Below, piece after piece: positions 34,541 to 44,228 of a stretch of DNA of 57,401 bases. Positions within the stretch are counted from its first letter, which is position 1. Each line of letters opens with the position of its first letter. The DNA is taken from NCBI RefSeq assembly GCF_001434255.1, contig NZ_AZEY01000013.1, positions 1 to 57,401 on the forward strand, read 5' to 3'. The translations under genes and the position numbers were made by a program. The notes beneath the pieces are model-generated. The model saw only the letters and a list, made by a program, of their open reading frames with translations. It was not told the origin of the DNA and searched no databases. This stretch comes from Lentilactobacillus diolivorans DSM 14421 (GTDB lineage: Bacteria > Bacillota > Bacilli > Lactobacillales > Lactobacillaceae).

Positions 34541-35938
34541 TTGGGCGATAGCCAGCTAATGACCAATTTATTGATTATTATAGTTACGTTCTTCTTTGCA
34601 GCTTTCTTCGTTGCCAGTGAGTTTGCACTTGTTCAATCAAGGCTGAGCGCATTGGAAGAAAGAAAAAAAGCTCTAAAAGATAAGAAGATCACTAAAGGAA
34701 AAAAAGTTACCAAGCTTAATCGCGAAATTCACATGGTAACCAATCTTAACGAATATTTATCGACGACCCAAGTTGGTGTCAGCTTGGCAGGAATTATTCT
34801 TGGTTATATTGGTGAATCATTTGTCGTAACAATTTTGGTGGACGTTATGGAAGTCCACAATTCGCCAATCAATCCTACTACGGCACATGCAATTGGTGCT
34901 GTTTTGGGGATTATCATTCTAACCTATTTGGAAGTTGTTTTAACAGAAATTGTTCCAAAAAATATTAGTATTGACATGCCAATGAAGGTCCTGAACTTCG
35001 TTTCAACACCACTCCATTATTTTCACATTATGTTTTACCCATTCGTCTGGTTACTCAATGTTTCAGCCAATGGGATCGTCAAATTACTGGGATTACCATT
35101 TGCCAATGAAAATGCCGAGTCGTTCTCACAAGCTGAAATTTTAAGCTTATCAAAGAACGCGGTTAAAAGTGGTGCCCTTGAGCAAAATGACTACCTATAC
35201 ATGCGAAGAGCCTTTCAATTAAACGATAAAGTTGCGAAAGATATTATGATCGACCGAACCCAGTTAGTGGTTATTGATATCACAACTAATATCAAACAAG
35301 CCGTCCAAGTTTATCTACAAAAGAAATTTAGCCGAATTCCAGTTGTTGCCAACAACGATAAGGATAAAATCTTAGGTTATGTCTACAACTACGACTTAAT
35401 TCGTCAGTCTCAAGTCGACTCAAGTGTTAAGGTGGACCGCCTGTTAAGAAATATTTCAACAACGCCGGAGATGACACCAATCACCGATGTCCTTCATCAA
35501 ATGATTGAAAAACGGACACCAATCGTTGTTGTTGTCGACGAATATGGTGGAACTTCGGGGATTATTACCGATAAAGATATCTATGAAGAATTGTTTGGAA
35601 CTGTCCGAGATGAAATTGATCCATCATTTACCGAGTACATTTTCAAACAGCCTAACGGGACCTACCAAGTAAGTGGTAAATTAACCACTCATGATTTTGA
35701 ACGATACTTTGACGCGGATTTTCCAGAATTCACAAGTTCAGACGCCGTGACGTTAGCCGGGTATTTCCAGGATAACTATCCAGACGTCAAACGTGGCGAG
35801 GAAATTTCATTTGAGAACTTTGATTTCAAAGTAATTGACTTAGAAAATTCATTCATCAATTGGTTTGAGGTTACCAAACGCCAACCTCAACCAACAAACG
35901 GTGATCAGAATAACGATTCAGACGATGAATCAAATTAA
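34541..35938 (+). CDS. CNNM/CorC-type membrane protein with CBS pair (hemolysin family)
   Basis: This 465-residue protein has a DUF21/CNNM membrane domain of four helices (about 1-195), a CBS pair (about 205-340, with RIPVV and IVVVVDEYGGTSGIIT) and a C-terminal CorC_HlyC domain. Relatives export or sense magnesium (and cobalt) through the nucleotide-binding CBS pair. The start is TTG at 34541, eight bases after TGAGGA; the in-frame ATG at 34526 is part of that ribosome site. It is monocistronic, followed by a strong terminator. Hemolytic activity is a historical name only. Confidence 0.9.
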   Translation: MGDSQLMTNLLIIIVTFFFAAFFVASEFALVQSRLSALEERKKALKDKKITKGKKVTKLNREIHMVTNLNEYLSTTQVGVSLAGIILGYIGESFVVTILVDVMEVHNSPINPTTAHAIGAVLGIIILTYLEVVLTEIVPKNISIDMPMKVLNFVSTPLHYFHIMFYPFVWLLNVSANGIVKLLGLPFANENAESFSQAEILSLSKNAVKSGALEQNDYLYMRRAFQLNDKVAKDIMIDRTQLVVIDITTNIKQAVQVYLQKKFSRIPVVANNDKDKILGYVYNYDLIRQSQVDSSVKVDRLLRNISTTPEMTPITDVLHQMIEKRTPIVVVVDEYGGTSGIITDKDIYEELFGTVRDEIDPSFTEYIFKQPNGTYQVSGKLTTHDFERYFDADFPEFTSSDAVTLAGYFQDNYPDVKRGEEISFENFDFKVIDLENSFINWFEVTKRQPQPTNGDQNNDSDDESN

Positions 35939-35946
35939 TTTTAACT

Positions 35947-35996
35947 TAAGATAGCGGCCGGGACAAAACTTAGGTTTTGGTTCCGGCCGCTATCTT
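35947..35996 (+). terminator. Terminator after the CBS-domain protein
   Basis: AAGATAGCGGCCGG pairs with CCGGCCGCTATCTT around an ACAAAACTTAGGTTTTGGTT loop that can itself pair. Confidence 0.85.
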
Positions 35997-36148
35997 TGTA
36001 TAATAATAATGGATGGCTTGGATAGCACGTATCCAAACCAAATGGCCCGATAACCATTTTTAACACTAACGATTAATCGTTAGCCTATTCAAATTGCGAC
36101 CCCAAGCATCTCACCTGGTGGTCACACACTACTTAAAGGGGGATCCTC

Positions 36149-39100
36149 TTGAAAAAGTTATGGCAAAAAACACCAGCTTGGGTGACATATACGGTGTTAT
36201 TTACAGTTCTAATCAGTGTCATCGTTGGGACTCTTGCAATGACCGGTCGTTCAATGATTTGGGAACTCGATGGTTTTGCTCAGCATTACCCAATTCTTGT
36301 CCAACTTCGCCACATGATCGCAGCCTTCCTTTCCAACCCCAGTCAGGGATTTACTCACTGGGCATGGAACATTAGTCTGGGGTCTGATCAATTAACCAAT
36401 CTATCTTACTATGTCATTGGTGATTTATTTAACTACCTTATTATCTTATTTCCACAGTCACACATTGAACTGGGATTTGCTGTCCTGATTTTCTTACGAA
36501 TGTACGTTTCTGGACTGGCTTTTATGTTGTATTCATCAACTTACAACTTCAAAAAAATTAGCCGAATCATTGGATCACTTGCATATGCTTTTAACGGCTA
36601 TGCGCTTTCTACTGGTTTGCACCATCCATTCTTTATTTTGCCATTAATTTTCTTCCCGCTGTTATGTTACGGCATCGACCGCATTATGCGCAATAAATCT
36701 TGGATTCCACTAGCCTTAGCGGTCTTTTTAACATTATTTGCCAACTTTTATTTTGCTTGGATTCTCGCAATCGGATCACTTGTATACACGGTCATTCAAA
36801 CTTTGAGTCTCCGAAAATCTGCCAGCTTTCATCTTGGAAAATCATTTGCGAAGATGGCCTGGTCTGTTGCTCTCGGGCTCGGAATGTCTGCAGTTGTTTT
36901 TCTGCCAACTGCTTTATTTGCAACAAAGTCGACCCGAATTCACCAGGCATTTGCAAACGGAATGGCATTTTTCCCGCCAGAATACTATCTAAAGATGCCA
37001 AGCTCAATTCTAACAACCGGACGGGCAATGAATTTTTGGTTAGTAGTCGGCATCTCATCCTTGTCATTTCTGGGTGTCGTTTATACCCTTCGACATTTTA
37101 AACGTTACCTCTGGCAAAACGTTGGATTAATTGTTGCCTTTATTGGCATTCTGATCCCAGCTTTTGGTGCAATCATGAATGCGATCTCAACACCTTCCAA
37201 TCGCTGGTTCTTGCTGGCTAACATTATCTTTGGCCTCGCAACAATGGCTTTGATTGATAATTTGGATACATTAACCAAGCAAGACGTGGCTTGGCTAACC
37301 GGTACTGGAATACTATTAATTGTCCTTGTTTGGGCAACAAACGGATTTATTTTAAATCTAAAAGCCCATGATGCCGTTTCATATGGTTTCCTATTTCTCA
37401 CAATAATCGCGTTACTCATCATCTTCACTTTTAAGTGGCGGCCACTTACACGAATCTTATTAATTTTAGGCATCTTCATGCTGAATATTGCCTCTAACAT
37501 TGTCGGAATTTACAGTCCAAATGCTAGTAATCTTGCAATTCAGCAGCTGAACCGTGGTCTCGCCACCCGCTTTGGTAAAGATTATTACAACAATGCGCAA
37601 ACGTATATCAAAAATCAACCCGGCTTCTTCAGAACCTCAATGGCACCGCGTTATCACTACAACCAGCACTTACAAAATTTAGCAAACTATACAAATACCA
37701 ACACTGACCTTTCAATTAATTCCGGTATCAATAACACCTCTGTCTACTTAACACTTCAAAACGGGTATCTTGGTAAGTTTTCCAGATCGGTTGGTAATAG
37801 TCAATTTTCAATGAATACTCCGATCGCTCAAGGAGATTATCGAACAGCCTTCAATGACTTAATCGGCGTTAAATATATGTTTGCTAAAGCTAACACGGAA
37901 AAACCACCAATGGTTCCGTATGGCTATCAACTCGTTAAAAAAGCTAATGGGCAACCATTAATCTTTCAAGCAAAATCTCGAGTCAATGCGGTTTCCGCCA
38001 TCGAAAACATGGACGGAACTGTAATTTACAAAAACAGGAACGCGTTGCCACTTGCCTATACACAGCTTAAGACGGTTTCAACGGCTGAATATAACCAACT
38101 TGATCCATTAAACCGTGAACGAATTATGACTCAAGGTGCGGTTGTTAATAATCAGCATGACACTCATCCACTTAATTACAAATCTCCAAGCCAGAACCTC
38201 AGATATCAAGTTCAAGTTGATCGATCAGCTTTCATAGATTCCGGTAAGAAACTCACGGCTTATCGTCTGGGGGTTCTTGGCGATAAGGATCAAAAACAAG
38301 TGATTGATCAGCCTCACGCCCAAGTCAGCCTAGGTGCTAATTTAACGAAAACCAAGGACTTACTGGCAACTAATCGGATGATTCTTGAAAATAATGAGTA
38401 CGAAAATCGAAATAACCTCAAAAAGATGACAACTGATGTAATGGGTAAGCCACTTCAATACTATTTGAAGGTTAATAAGCCAAAGCAAACTAGAAGTGCC
38501 GAACTTTATCTGGTTCTTTCGGGAATTAAGCAGACCAACGCCACGATGACTGACCATAACAACTGGATGGCTAATAAATTGCTGTTGCAAAACAAACTGT
38601 ATTCTCATCTGGGTAAGCTCGATGTTGCCCGTCACAGCTTGCTAACACCAACTTTTGGTGGTTATAACTTTGATGCCCGCACCAGCGGCTTTCATAATGG
38701 ATTTGCACAATATGATAGTGATAATCTTTCAAACTACCGCCAAATCAACGATATTGTCTTAAATTTAGGATACTCAGCCAAGGCTCGCAAACGGGTTAAG
38801 TTGAATTTTAATATGGTCAAAAACATTAAATTCAAATCTGCCAAACTCGTCGCAATGCCGTTTAACAAGTCCTATGACAATCAAATATCCAAACTAAAAC
38901 AGTCTGGATTGACTAATTTAAAAGTCAATGATAATCACGTTAGCGGCAGGTCAGATACTCAATCCGCCAGCACCTTGGTCACTTCAATTCCTTACTCACA
39001 TGGTTGGCAATTGACAATCGATGGTAAGAAGGCCAGCACGTTTGTTGTCAACAAGGGCTTTGTTGGTGCATCATTACCAGCTGGAACCCATAAAATTCAT

Positions 39101-39265
39101 TTAACTTACACCACTCCAGGAATTGGGATCGGTAAATTATTATCAGTGGCTGGTTTCTTAATTGTCCTGATTTCTATGATTGTCACCGGGATGATAAAGT
39201 TGGCTTCCTCAAGAAGTCGAAAATTAGCGCACTCTCAGGCAACTGATCATCACAAAAAACGGTAA
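36149..39265 (+). CDS. YfhO-family polytopic membrane protein (GT-C-like)
   Basis: This 1038-residue protein has about 12 helices in the first 470 residues, a large extracytoplasmic domain (about 480-1000) and a final helix with a basic cytoplasmic tail. The first loop motif WELDGFAQHYP is typical of YfhO proteins, which glycosylate lipoteichoic acid or other wall polymers in Firmicutes using undecaprenyl-linked sugars. The start is TTG at 36149, after AAGGGGGATCC. It is a lone gene. With the GT-C protein at 26498 the window holds two predicted extracytoplasmic glycosyltransferases. Confidence 0.88.
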   Translation: MKKLWQKTPAWVTYTVLFTVLISVIVGTLAMTGRSMIWELDGFAQHYPILVQLRHMIAAFLSNPSQGFTHWAWNISLGSDQLTNLSYYVIGDLFNYLIILFPQSHIELGFAVLIFLRMYVSGLAFMLYSSTYNFKKISRIIGSLAYAFNGYALSTGLHHPFFILPLIFFPLLCYGIDRIMRNKSWIPLALAVFLTLFANFYFAWILAIGSLVYTVIQTLSLRKSASFHLGKSFAKMAWSVALGLGMSAVVFLPTALFATKSTRIHQAFANGMAFFPPEYYLKMPSSILTTGRAMNFWLVVGISSLSFLGVVYTLRHFKRYLWQNVGLIVAFIGILIPAFGAIMNAISTPSNRWFLLANIIFGLATMALIDNLDTLTKQDVAWLTGTGILLIVLVWATNGFILNLKAHDAVSYGFLFLTIIALLIIFTFKWRPLTRILLILGIFMLNIASNIVGIYSPNASNLAIQQLNRGLATRFGKDYYNNAQTYIKNQPGFFRTSMAPRYHYNQHLQNLANYTNTNTDLSINSGINNTSVYLTLQNGYLGKFSRSVGNSQFSMNTPIAQGDYRTAFNDLIGVKYMFAKANTEKPPMVPYGYQLVKKANGQPLIFQAKSRVNAVSAIENMDGTVIYKNRNALPLAYTQLKTVSTAEYNQLDPLNRERIMTQGAVVNNQHDTHPLNYKSPSQNLRYQVQVDRSAFIDSGKKLTAYRLGVLGDKDQKQVIDQPHAQVSLGANLTKTKDLLATNRMILENNEYENRNNLKKMTTDVMGKPLQYYLKVNKPKQTRSAELYLVLSGIKQTNATMTDHNNWMANKLLLQNKLYSHLGKLDVARHSLLTPTFGGYNFDARTSGFHNGFAQYDSDNLSNYRQINDIVLNLGYSAKARKRVKLNFNMVKNIKFKSAKLVAMPFNKSYDNQISKLKQSGLTNLKVNDNHVSGRSDTQSASTLVTSIPYSHGWQLTIDGKKASTFVVNKGFVGASLPAGTHKIHLTYTTPGIGIGKLLSVAGFLIVLISMIVTGMIKLASSRSRKLAHSQATDHHKKR

Positions 39266-39415
39266 TGCCACCTGACGGCCAACACGCATCAGATAAAATG
39301 ATAATTATTCAGAATCGATCTTGATTACTCTTTAAAGAATCGTTAAAGTATTAGATAGTATGTAATCCTTTACACGGATTCTAATTAAAGATATCTTTTA
39401 TTGAGGAGGCAAGTT

Positions 39416-39865
39416 TTGAATCCAATCCGAATTTTATTTATATCAATTGAGGGAAACACCCGTTCATTCGTCAAAAATTTAACCAAATACGCAGTTGGCA
39501 TGCACGATCAAGATGCTCACAACCCATTGATCAAATCTACAGAAATTAGTGAACAAACTGATTTTGCGGATGAGACTCAACCATACTTTGCGTTCGTCCC
39601 CACATACCTAGATGGTGGTAACGGTATTGACAATGGCGTTAAAGAACTGATGACCAATACATTGGGGGAATATATCGCTTATCACAAAAACGCCTCGCTC
39701 TGTCGTGGGATTATCGGCAGTGGTAATCGAAATTTCAACGAACAGTATTGTCTGACCGCAAAGCGCTATGCATCTCAATTTAATTGTCCCTTTCTAGCTG
39801 ACTACGAACTTCGTGGAACTGGCAGAGATGTTGAACGCATCTATCAGTTGTTGGCAAAAAGTTAA
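39416..39865 (+). CDS. nrdI: Flavoprotein NrdI, class Ib ribonucleotide reductase activator
   Basis: This 149-residue flavodoxin-like protein supplies oxidant (superoxide) to assemble the dimanganese-tyrosyl cofactor of NrdF. NrdI traits are the FMN phosphate loop SIEGNTRSFV and the late GIIGSGNRNFNEQYCLTAK stretch. The start is TTG at 39416, directly after GAGGAGG; the longer frame starts inside that ribosome site. nrdE, nrdF and nrdH are absent nearby, so nrdI is detached from its usual operon here. A second nrdI elsewhere is possible. Confidence 0.9.
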   Translation: MNPIRILFISIEGNTRSFVKNLTKYAVGMHDQDAHNPLIKSTEISEQTDFADETQPYFAFVPTYLDGGNGIDNGVKELMTNTLGEYIAYHKNASLCRGIIGSGNRNFNEQYCLTAKRYASQFNCPFLADYELRGTGRDVERIYQLLAKS

Positions 39866-39907
39866 AGGATTAAATAGATTGTGACCGTTTGAGTTGTTCA
39901 GTTCTAC

Positions 39908-40085
39908 GATCGGAAGTTATTCTTCCGTATTTTCACTTGATAATAATTGGACCTACACAAAAAATAGGGGCTGAGACAAAAGTGATTTTGTCCAGTCCCG
40001 TTTTGTGTCATCACGATTATTACCGAGTGGAAACGTACGCCAAAAGGTAACTTCCTGCCACGTAACCGCCTTTCGTCCCACTCTC
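39908..40085. repeat. Dispersed repeat pair in opposite orientations
   Basis: An inverted copy (39908-39951, CTTCCGTATTTTCACTTGATA) is followed by a forward copy (about 39,968-40,085) with the GAGACAAAAGTGATTTTGTC hairpin, ATCACGATTATTACCGAGTGG, and AAAGGTAACTTCCTGCCACG. It fills the gap between nrdI and the MFS gene. Confidence 0.65.
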
Positions 40086-40121
40086 TATTTTTTATATCAC
40101 ATCAATAACAAATAAACTGAT

Positions 40122-41312
40122 TTAAGGTTCTCTCAGACTTTTTTGCTTTCGCTGCCAACTTGTCCCCATCAAAATAATTAGGAAAAACAGAATCAATCCA
40201 GCAGCCGAGGAGAACAAAACTCGATATGAGGCAAAATCAAGGATAATGCCACCCAACAGTGGGCCAAGTGCTCGTCCAGCCGACAAAAACAGATTAAAGT
40301 AGCCTTGATACTTTCCTCGTTGTTTGGGTGTTGAAAGACTGTCAATCCAAGCTGGAATTCCAGGGAAGCCAATCATCTCGCCAATCGTAGTCACAATCAT
40401 TACAACAATAAATGCAGGATATTCTTTCGCAAAAATAAGACCAATAAAAGAAGCCGCAAAAATTGCCACGCCAACGTAAGTTTGGGTACTCATTTTAAAG
40501 TGATTGCCAATTCGATTAATGATTGGTTGACCAAAGACAATCATCAGGCCATTCAATGTCCATAAGAGACTATATTTTTCAAACGCAATTCCCAAACTGG
40601 TCATATGAACAGCGATCACACTCTCCCAAAGGGCATACGCTAAATAAACAGCCAGCACAATGCCACAAATTGCTAAAACCAGCCAATTGGCATTCGTTTC
40701 AATGGGGGCACCGGGAGTTACTTTATCGGACGCTTTTATTGGTGCCCGTCGATCTACCGGCACATTAAAATCAATCAGTGTAATGACAAATAAGGTTAAA
40801 TAAAAAATAGCGGCAACGATAAAAACCGTTGTAACCCCATTCTTCAAAAGGACCCCAACCATTAAGGTACCAATCACAATCCCTAAATTTTGACCAATAT
40901 AAAGAATGTTGAAAATGGCCCGAGTTGACCGGCTTTTAATACTGGCAGCATACGAATTTAATAATGTCATACAAGCGCCATCACCAAGGCCTACAAATAA
41001 TAGCATAATCGAAAACATCGGCCATCCATGGAAAAAAATTAAAACAACAATTGCCCCAGTCGATATTAAGACGCTGATTACAGCGGTTCTAAATGGTGAC
41101 CAGCGATCAAACAAATAGCCGCCAAGGTAATTCCCCAGCATCATAAAACACGACATTGCCAAAATTGTCATCCCTGCTAAAGTTAATGATTTATGCAGAT
41201 AATTGTGTAAATAAACTGTTACCAGCGGCCACATGAATGCGGCACCCGCATTCAAAATTAGTGCATAGACAATAACAGAATTAAATCTGATTTCAGTTCT
41301 TTTTTTAAACAA
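40122..41312 (-). CDS. MFS transporter (12 TM, probable efflux)
   Basis: This 396-residue major-facilitator protein has 12 predicted helices. The loop 2-3 motif GGYLFDRWSPFR (about 64-75) is the MFS motif A, and PAWIDSLSTPKQRGKYQG marks the equivalent in the second half. It is of the MDR/DHA1 type; substrate unknown. The start is TTG at 41312, with GAGGGG about ten bases upstream and no suitable ATG. It is flanked by dispersed repeats on the left and a repeat remnant on the right. Confidence 0.85.
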   Translation of the reverse strand: MFKKRTEIRFNSVIVYALILNAGAAFMWPLVTVYLHNYLHKSLTLAGMTILAMSCFMMLGNYLGGYLFDRWSPFRTAVISVLISTGAIVVLIFFHGWPMFSIMLLFVGLGDGACMTLLNSYAASIKSRSTRAIFNILYIGQNLGIVIGTLMVGVLLKNGVTTVFIVAAIFYLTLFVITLIDFNVPVDRRAPIKASDKVTPGAPIETNANWLVLAICGIVLAVYLAYALWESVIAVHMTSLGIAFEKYSLLWTLNGLMIVFGQPIINRIGNHFKMSTQTYVGVAIFAASFIGLIFAKEYPAFIVVMIVTTIGEMIGFPGIPAWIDSLSTPKQRGKYQGYFNLFLSAGRALGPLLGGIILDFASYRVLFSSAAGLILFFLIILMGTSWQRKQKSLREP

Positions 41313-41479
41313 GCACTCAGTCCCCTCACTATGAATTTACGTTTATTCGAATATTTCCCTTATCTATTTTCGCATAATCTCATCAAAAACAAAACCTGGC
41401 GCTCAAAAATGACTCACTATTTCCTAACCAGAACCTTTGAAAAACAAAAAGACTGATAGTGAGACGAGGCACAGTTAAA

Positions 41480-41517
41480 TTTCTGACACGTTTTCACTCG
41501 ATAATAATCGTAATGAT
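41480..41517 (-). repeat. Inverted remnant of the dispersed repeat
   Basis: Read on the minus strand it gives GTATCATTACGATTATTATC then GAGTGAAAACGTG, matching the copies at 39,968 and 33,500. It lies just past a terminator. Confidence 0.55.
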
Positions 41518-41552
41518 ACAAAAAGGCTGGAACAAAAAAATTGTTCCAGCCA
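41518..41552 (-). terminator. Terminator of the secreted-protein gene
   Basis: GGCTGGAACA pairs with TGTTCCAGCC around a T-rich loop, followed by TTTTT on the minus strand. Confidence 0.88.
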
Positions 41553-41580
41553 CAGCCTATTGATTTCAGTTATTATTAAC

Positions 41581-42342
41581 TTACTTTACCAATTCGAATT
41601 TATAATAATGAACCGGTGTATTAGCGAATTGAACTTTAACAGCCTTATTTGATTTATTTACTAAGATAAAATGTGTATTATCGGTAAATCTCAAATAAAA
41701 ACGTTCGTAATTCTTTTGACCGCGTTGACGATAGGTAATTGCCCAAAAAGCTTTGTTATACGTAGTAACTTTATAGCTAGCGTAATTGATTAACTTCTTT
41801 TGAACCTTACCGTCCTTATAAAGGTATTGATTCAAACCGGTCGACTGACTAAACTTAGTTACAACTCGATAACCGTTATTATTGCCAGAACGCCAAGTAC
41901 CAGTTGGTTCATTAATCTTTAACTTACTCCCGGCATTACTATTCGTAGTTGAACTACTGGTAGTTGATGAACTGGTTGTCGACCCAGAATTAGTCGTTGC
42001 ATTTGTAGTTGTCGGTGCCTTAACAATCATGATGCGATAGAAATAAGACGTTGCCGAACGACGCGCATAGACATAAAGCTTTTGGTTTGCTTTAAAGCTT
42101 GTATGCAAATCAGCACTAAACTTACCTGTTTGCGTATCCGCCGTTGTCGTCGCAATAGTCTTTTTATTTGCAGTTCGGACAATAATCGAAACACCCTTGG
42201 ATGCGGTTCCGCTGACGTTCTTTGATGTTGTATAAACGTTGTTCACCTTGAGTGATGGAGAACTAGCAGACGCATTGATACTGATTCCTAAGAAAAACGA
42301 TGCAAGAACAGCAATAAATGCAATAACTTTAATTTTCTTCAT
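41581..42342 (-). CDS. Secreted protein with Ig-like module and unknown C-terminal domain
   Basis: This 253-residue protein has a Sec signal peptide (MKKIKVIAFIAVLASFFLG..., likely cut after ASA near residue 27). A beta-rich module (about 28-110, LKVNNVYTTSKNVSGTASKG) resembles bacterial Ig-like repeats. A Ser/Thr-rich linker (about 112-135) leads to a C-terminal domain of about 115 residues rich in aromatics and Lys (GTWRSGNNNGYRVV, YERFYLRFTDNTHF). There is no anchor signal. Such domain pairs are common in lactobacillar exoproteins that bind the wall or polysaccharide; function here is unknown. A TATAAT-like -10 lies near 42,380. Confidence 0.8.
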   Translation of the reverse strand: MKKIKVIAFIAVLASFFLGISINASASSPSLKVNNVYTTSKNVSGTASKGVSIIVRTANKKTIATTTADTQTGKFSADLHTSFKANQKLYVYARRSATSYFYRIMIVKAPTTTNATTNSGSTTSSSTTSSSTTNSNAGSKLKINEPTGTWRSGNNNGYRVVTKFSQSTGLNQYLYKDGKVQKKLINYASYKVTTYNKAFWAITYRQRGQKNYERFYLRFTDNTHFILVNKSNKAVKVQFANTPVHYYKFELVK

Positions 42343-42680
42343 TATACTGTTTACTCCCTAGTCTTTATTTTGCAAATTATATTATAAGCGATTAACAACC
42401 AAACTGTTGCGCTTAAACCTTCATTTATGCATTTCTTAATAAAGAGTTCGTATATTAAATTAGTGTTGGCAAAAGATTAACCTGAGTGTCCTATTCGCAA
42501 AAAAGATCTGGCATGATTTCGATATTGTTGCCGGAAAATAACCACGTGCTGAAATCATTACCAGTATTTTTAAAGACCACAATTGTTGAGTTGAAAAGTT
42601 TTTCCAAAATGAAAACAGTATCTCTGTAAATTTTTATCATTTACATGAGCTATGCTCTTTTGTTGTGTTGATTTGTGTTA

Positions 42681-42686
42681 TATAAT
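42681..42686 (+). promoter_or_regulatory. Probable -10 box of zwf
   Basis: TATAAT lies 67 bases before the TTG start of zwf. No convincing -35 box is seen. The rest of 42,343-42,734 holds nothing else I can support. Confidence 0.4.
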
Positions 42687-42752
42687 GTTAGCGAACTGGT
42701 ATAGACAATATACTGAAATTACTTAGTTAATCTTTTGATAGGAGTGAAAAAT

Positions 42753-44228
42753 TTGGCAACTGAAAGACGTTCTTTGATTATGCTCTTTGGGGCTACTGGT
42801 GATCTTGCCACTCGTAAGCTTTACCCTGCAATGCTAAAGCTTTACGAAAAAGGGAATATCCGTGATCACTTTGCTGTGATTGGGAGTTCTCGTTACAAGT
42901 TTGATGACGCTAAATTCCGTGAGATGGTTATGAAATCCGTTGATAAGGAAAGCAGCAACAAAAAACTAATTGCTGACTTTGCAAGTCATTTTTACTTTGT
43001 AACCCATGACGTGACCGACTTAGCTCATTATGCCGTTTTAAAGGATAAGGCAGCTGAACTGGATAAGAAGTATAAATTAGGCGGTAACCGTGTCTTTTAT
43101 ATTTCAATGGCCCCTAACTTCTTTGGAACAGTCGCAAAGAACCTTAAAAATCAAAACTTACTCAGTACTAACGGATTCAACCGTTTAGTTATTGAAAAAC
43201 CATTTGGCCGTGATTTTGAGTCAGCCAAAGCATTAAATGATGAATTAAGCAACGCATTTGAAGAAAATCAAATTTTCCGAATCGATCATTATTTAGGTAA
43301 GGAAATGATTCAAAATATCGAAGCCATTCGTTTCGGAAACACCATTTTCGAAGCCCTTTGGAATAACCGATACATTGATAATATTCAAGTTACTTTAGCT
43401 GAAAACCTTGGTGTCGAAGAACGAGCCGGTTATTATGATAATTCGGGTGCTCTCCGAGACATGGTCCAAAATCATATCATGCAGATCGTGAGTCTCCTTG
43501 CGATGGAGCAACCGGTTGCATTTAAAGATACCGATATTCGAGCTGAAAAGGTAAAGGCATTACGTAGTCTTCGTGTTTACAATGTTGCTGAAGCCTCAAC
43601 CAACTTCGTCCGTGGTCAATATGGTTCTGTTGGTAATACGAAGGACTATCGTCATGAAGATGGTGTCCCAGAGGATTCTAATACGGAAACATTTGTTGCC
43701 GGCAAATTATTATTTGATAATTATCGTTGGTCGGGCACACCATTCTACATCCGAACTGGTAAGAAACTTGCCGACAAGTTCACCCGAGTGGATGTTGTCT
43801 TCAAGAAACCACTTGTTGACATTTTTGCATTCCCACAAAATGGCAATGCACCGCTAAACGCCAACGTTTTGACAATTTTTATTGAACCTAATCAAGGATT
43901 CTCATTAGTTGTCAACGCTAAGAATAGTGAACAAGGATTCCACACTGAACCCGTTAATTTACAATTCATTGAGGATTCAAAACGTACCAAGAGTACGCCA
44001 CAACCTTACGAACGACTCATCCATGACGTTTTGAAGGGTGATGGTACAAACTTCGCCAGTTGGCCAGAAGTTGCCAATGCTTGGAAGTTTGTTGATCAAA
44101 TTCGTCGTGTTTGGGATATCCAACAACCAATGTTCCCTAACTATATTCCAGGATCAATGGGTCCTGTTTCTGCTGATGAATTATTGGCACGTGACCATCG
44201 TGAATGGGTATATAAGTTAAACCAATAA
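42753..44228 (+). CDS. zwf: Glucose-6-phosphate 1-dehydrogenase
   Basis: This 491-residue enzyme oxidises glucose-6-phosphate to 6-phosphogluconolactone, making NAD(P)H, the entry step of the phosphoketolase pathway. Landmarks are GATGDLATRK at 13-22 (coenzyme site), EKPFG at 148-152 and the substrate signature RIDHYLGKE at 176-184. Length is normal. The start is TTG at 42753, eight bases after GGAG; the longest frame begins at an ATA six codons earlier, inside the ribosome site. gnd follows 511 bases later with its own leader, so the two are probably separate transcripts. Confidence 0.96.
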   Translation: MATERRSLIMLFGATGDLATRKLYPAMLKLYEKGNIRDHFAVIGSSRYKFDDAKFREMVMKSVDKESSNKKLIADFASHFYFVTHDVTDLAHYAVLKDKAAELDKKYKLGGNRVFYISMAPNFFGTVAKNLKNQNLLSTNGFNRLVIEKPFGRDFESAKALNDELSNAFEENQIFRIDHYLGKEMIQNIEAIRFGNTIFEALWNNRYIDNIQVTLAENLGVEERAGYYDNSGALRDMVQNHIMQIVSLLAMEQPVAFKDTDIRAEKVKALRSLRVYNVAEASTNFVRGQYGSVGNTKDYRHEDGVPEDSNTETFVAGKLLFDNYRWSGTPFYIRTGKKLADKFTRVDVVFKKPLVDIFAFPQNGNAPLNANVLTIFIEPNQGFSLVVNAKNSEQGFHTEPVNLQFIEDSKRTKSTPQPYERLIHDVLKGDGTNFASWPEVANAWKFVDQIRRVWDIQQPMFPNYIPGSMGPVSADELLARDHREWVYKLNQ

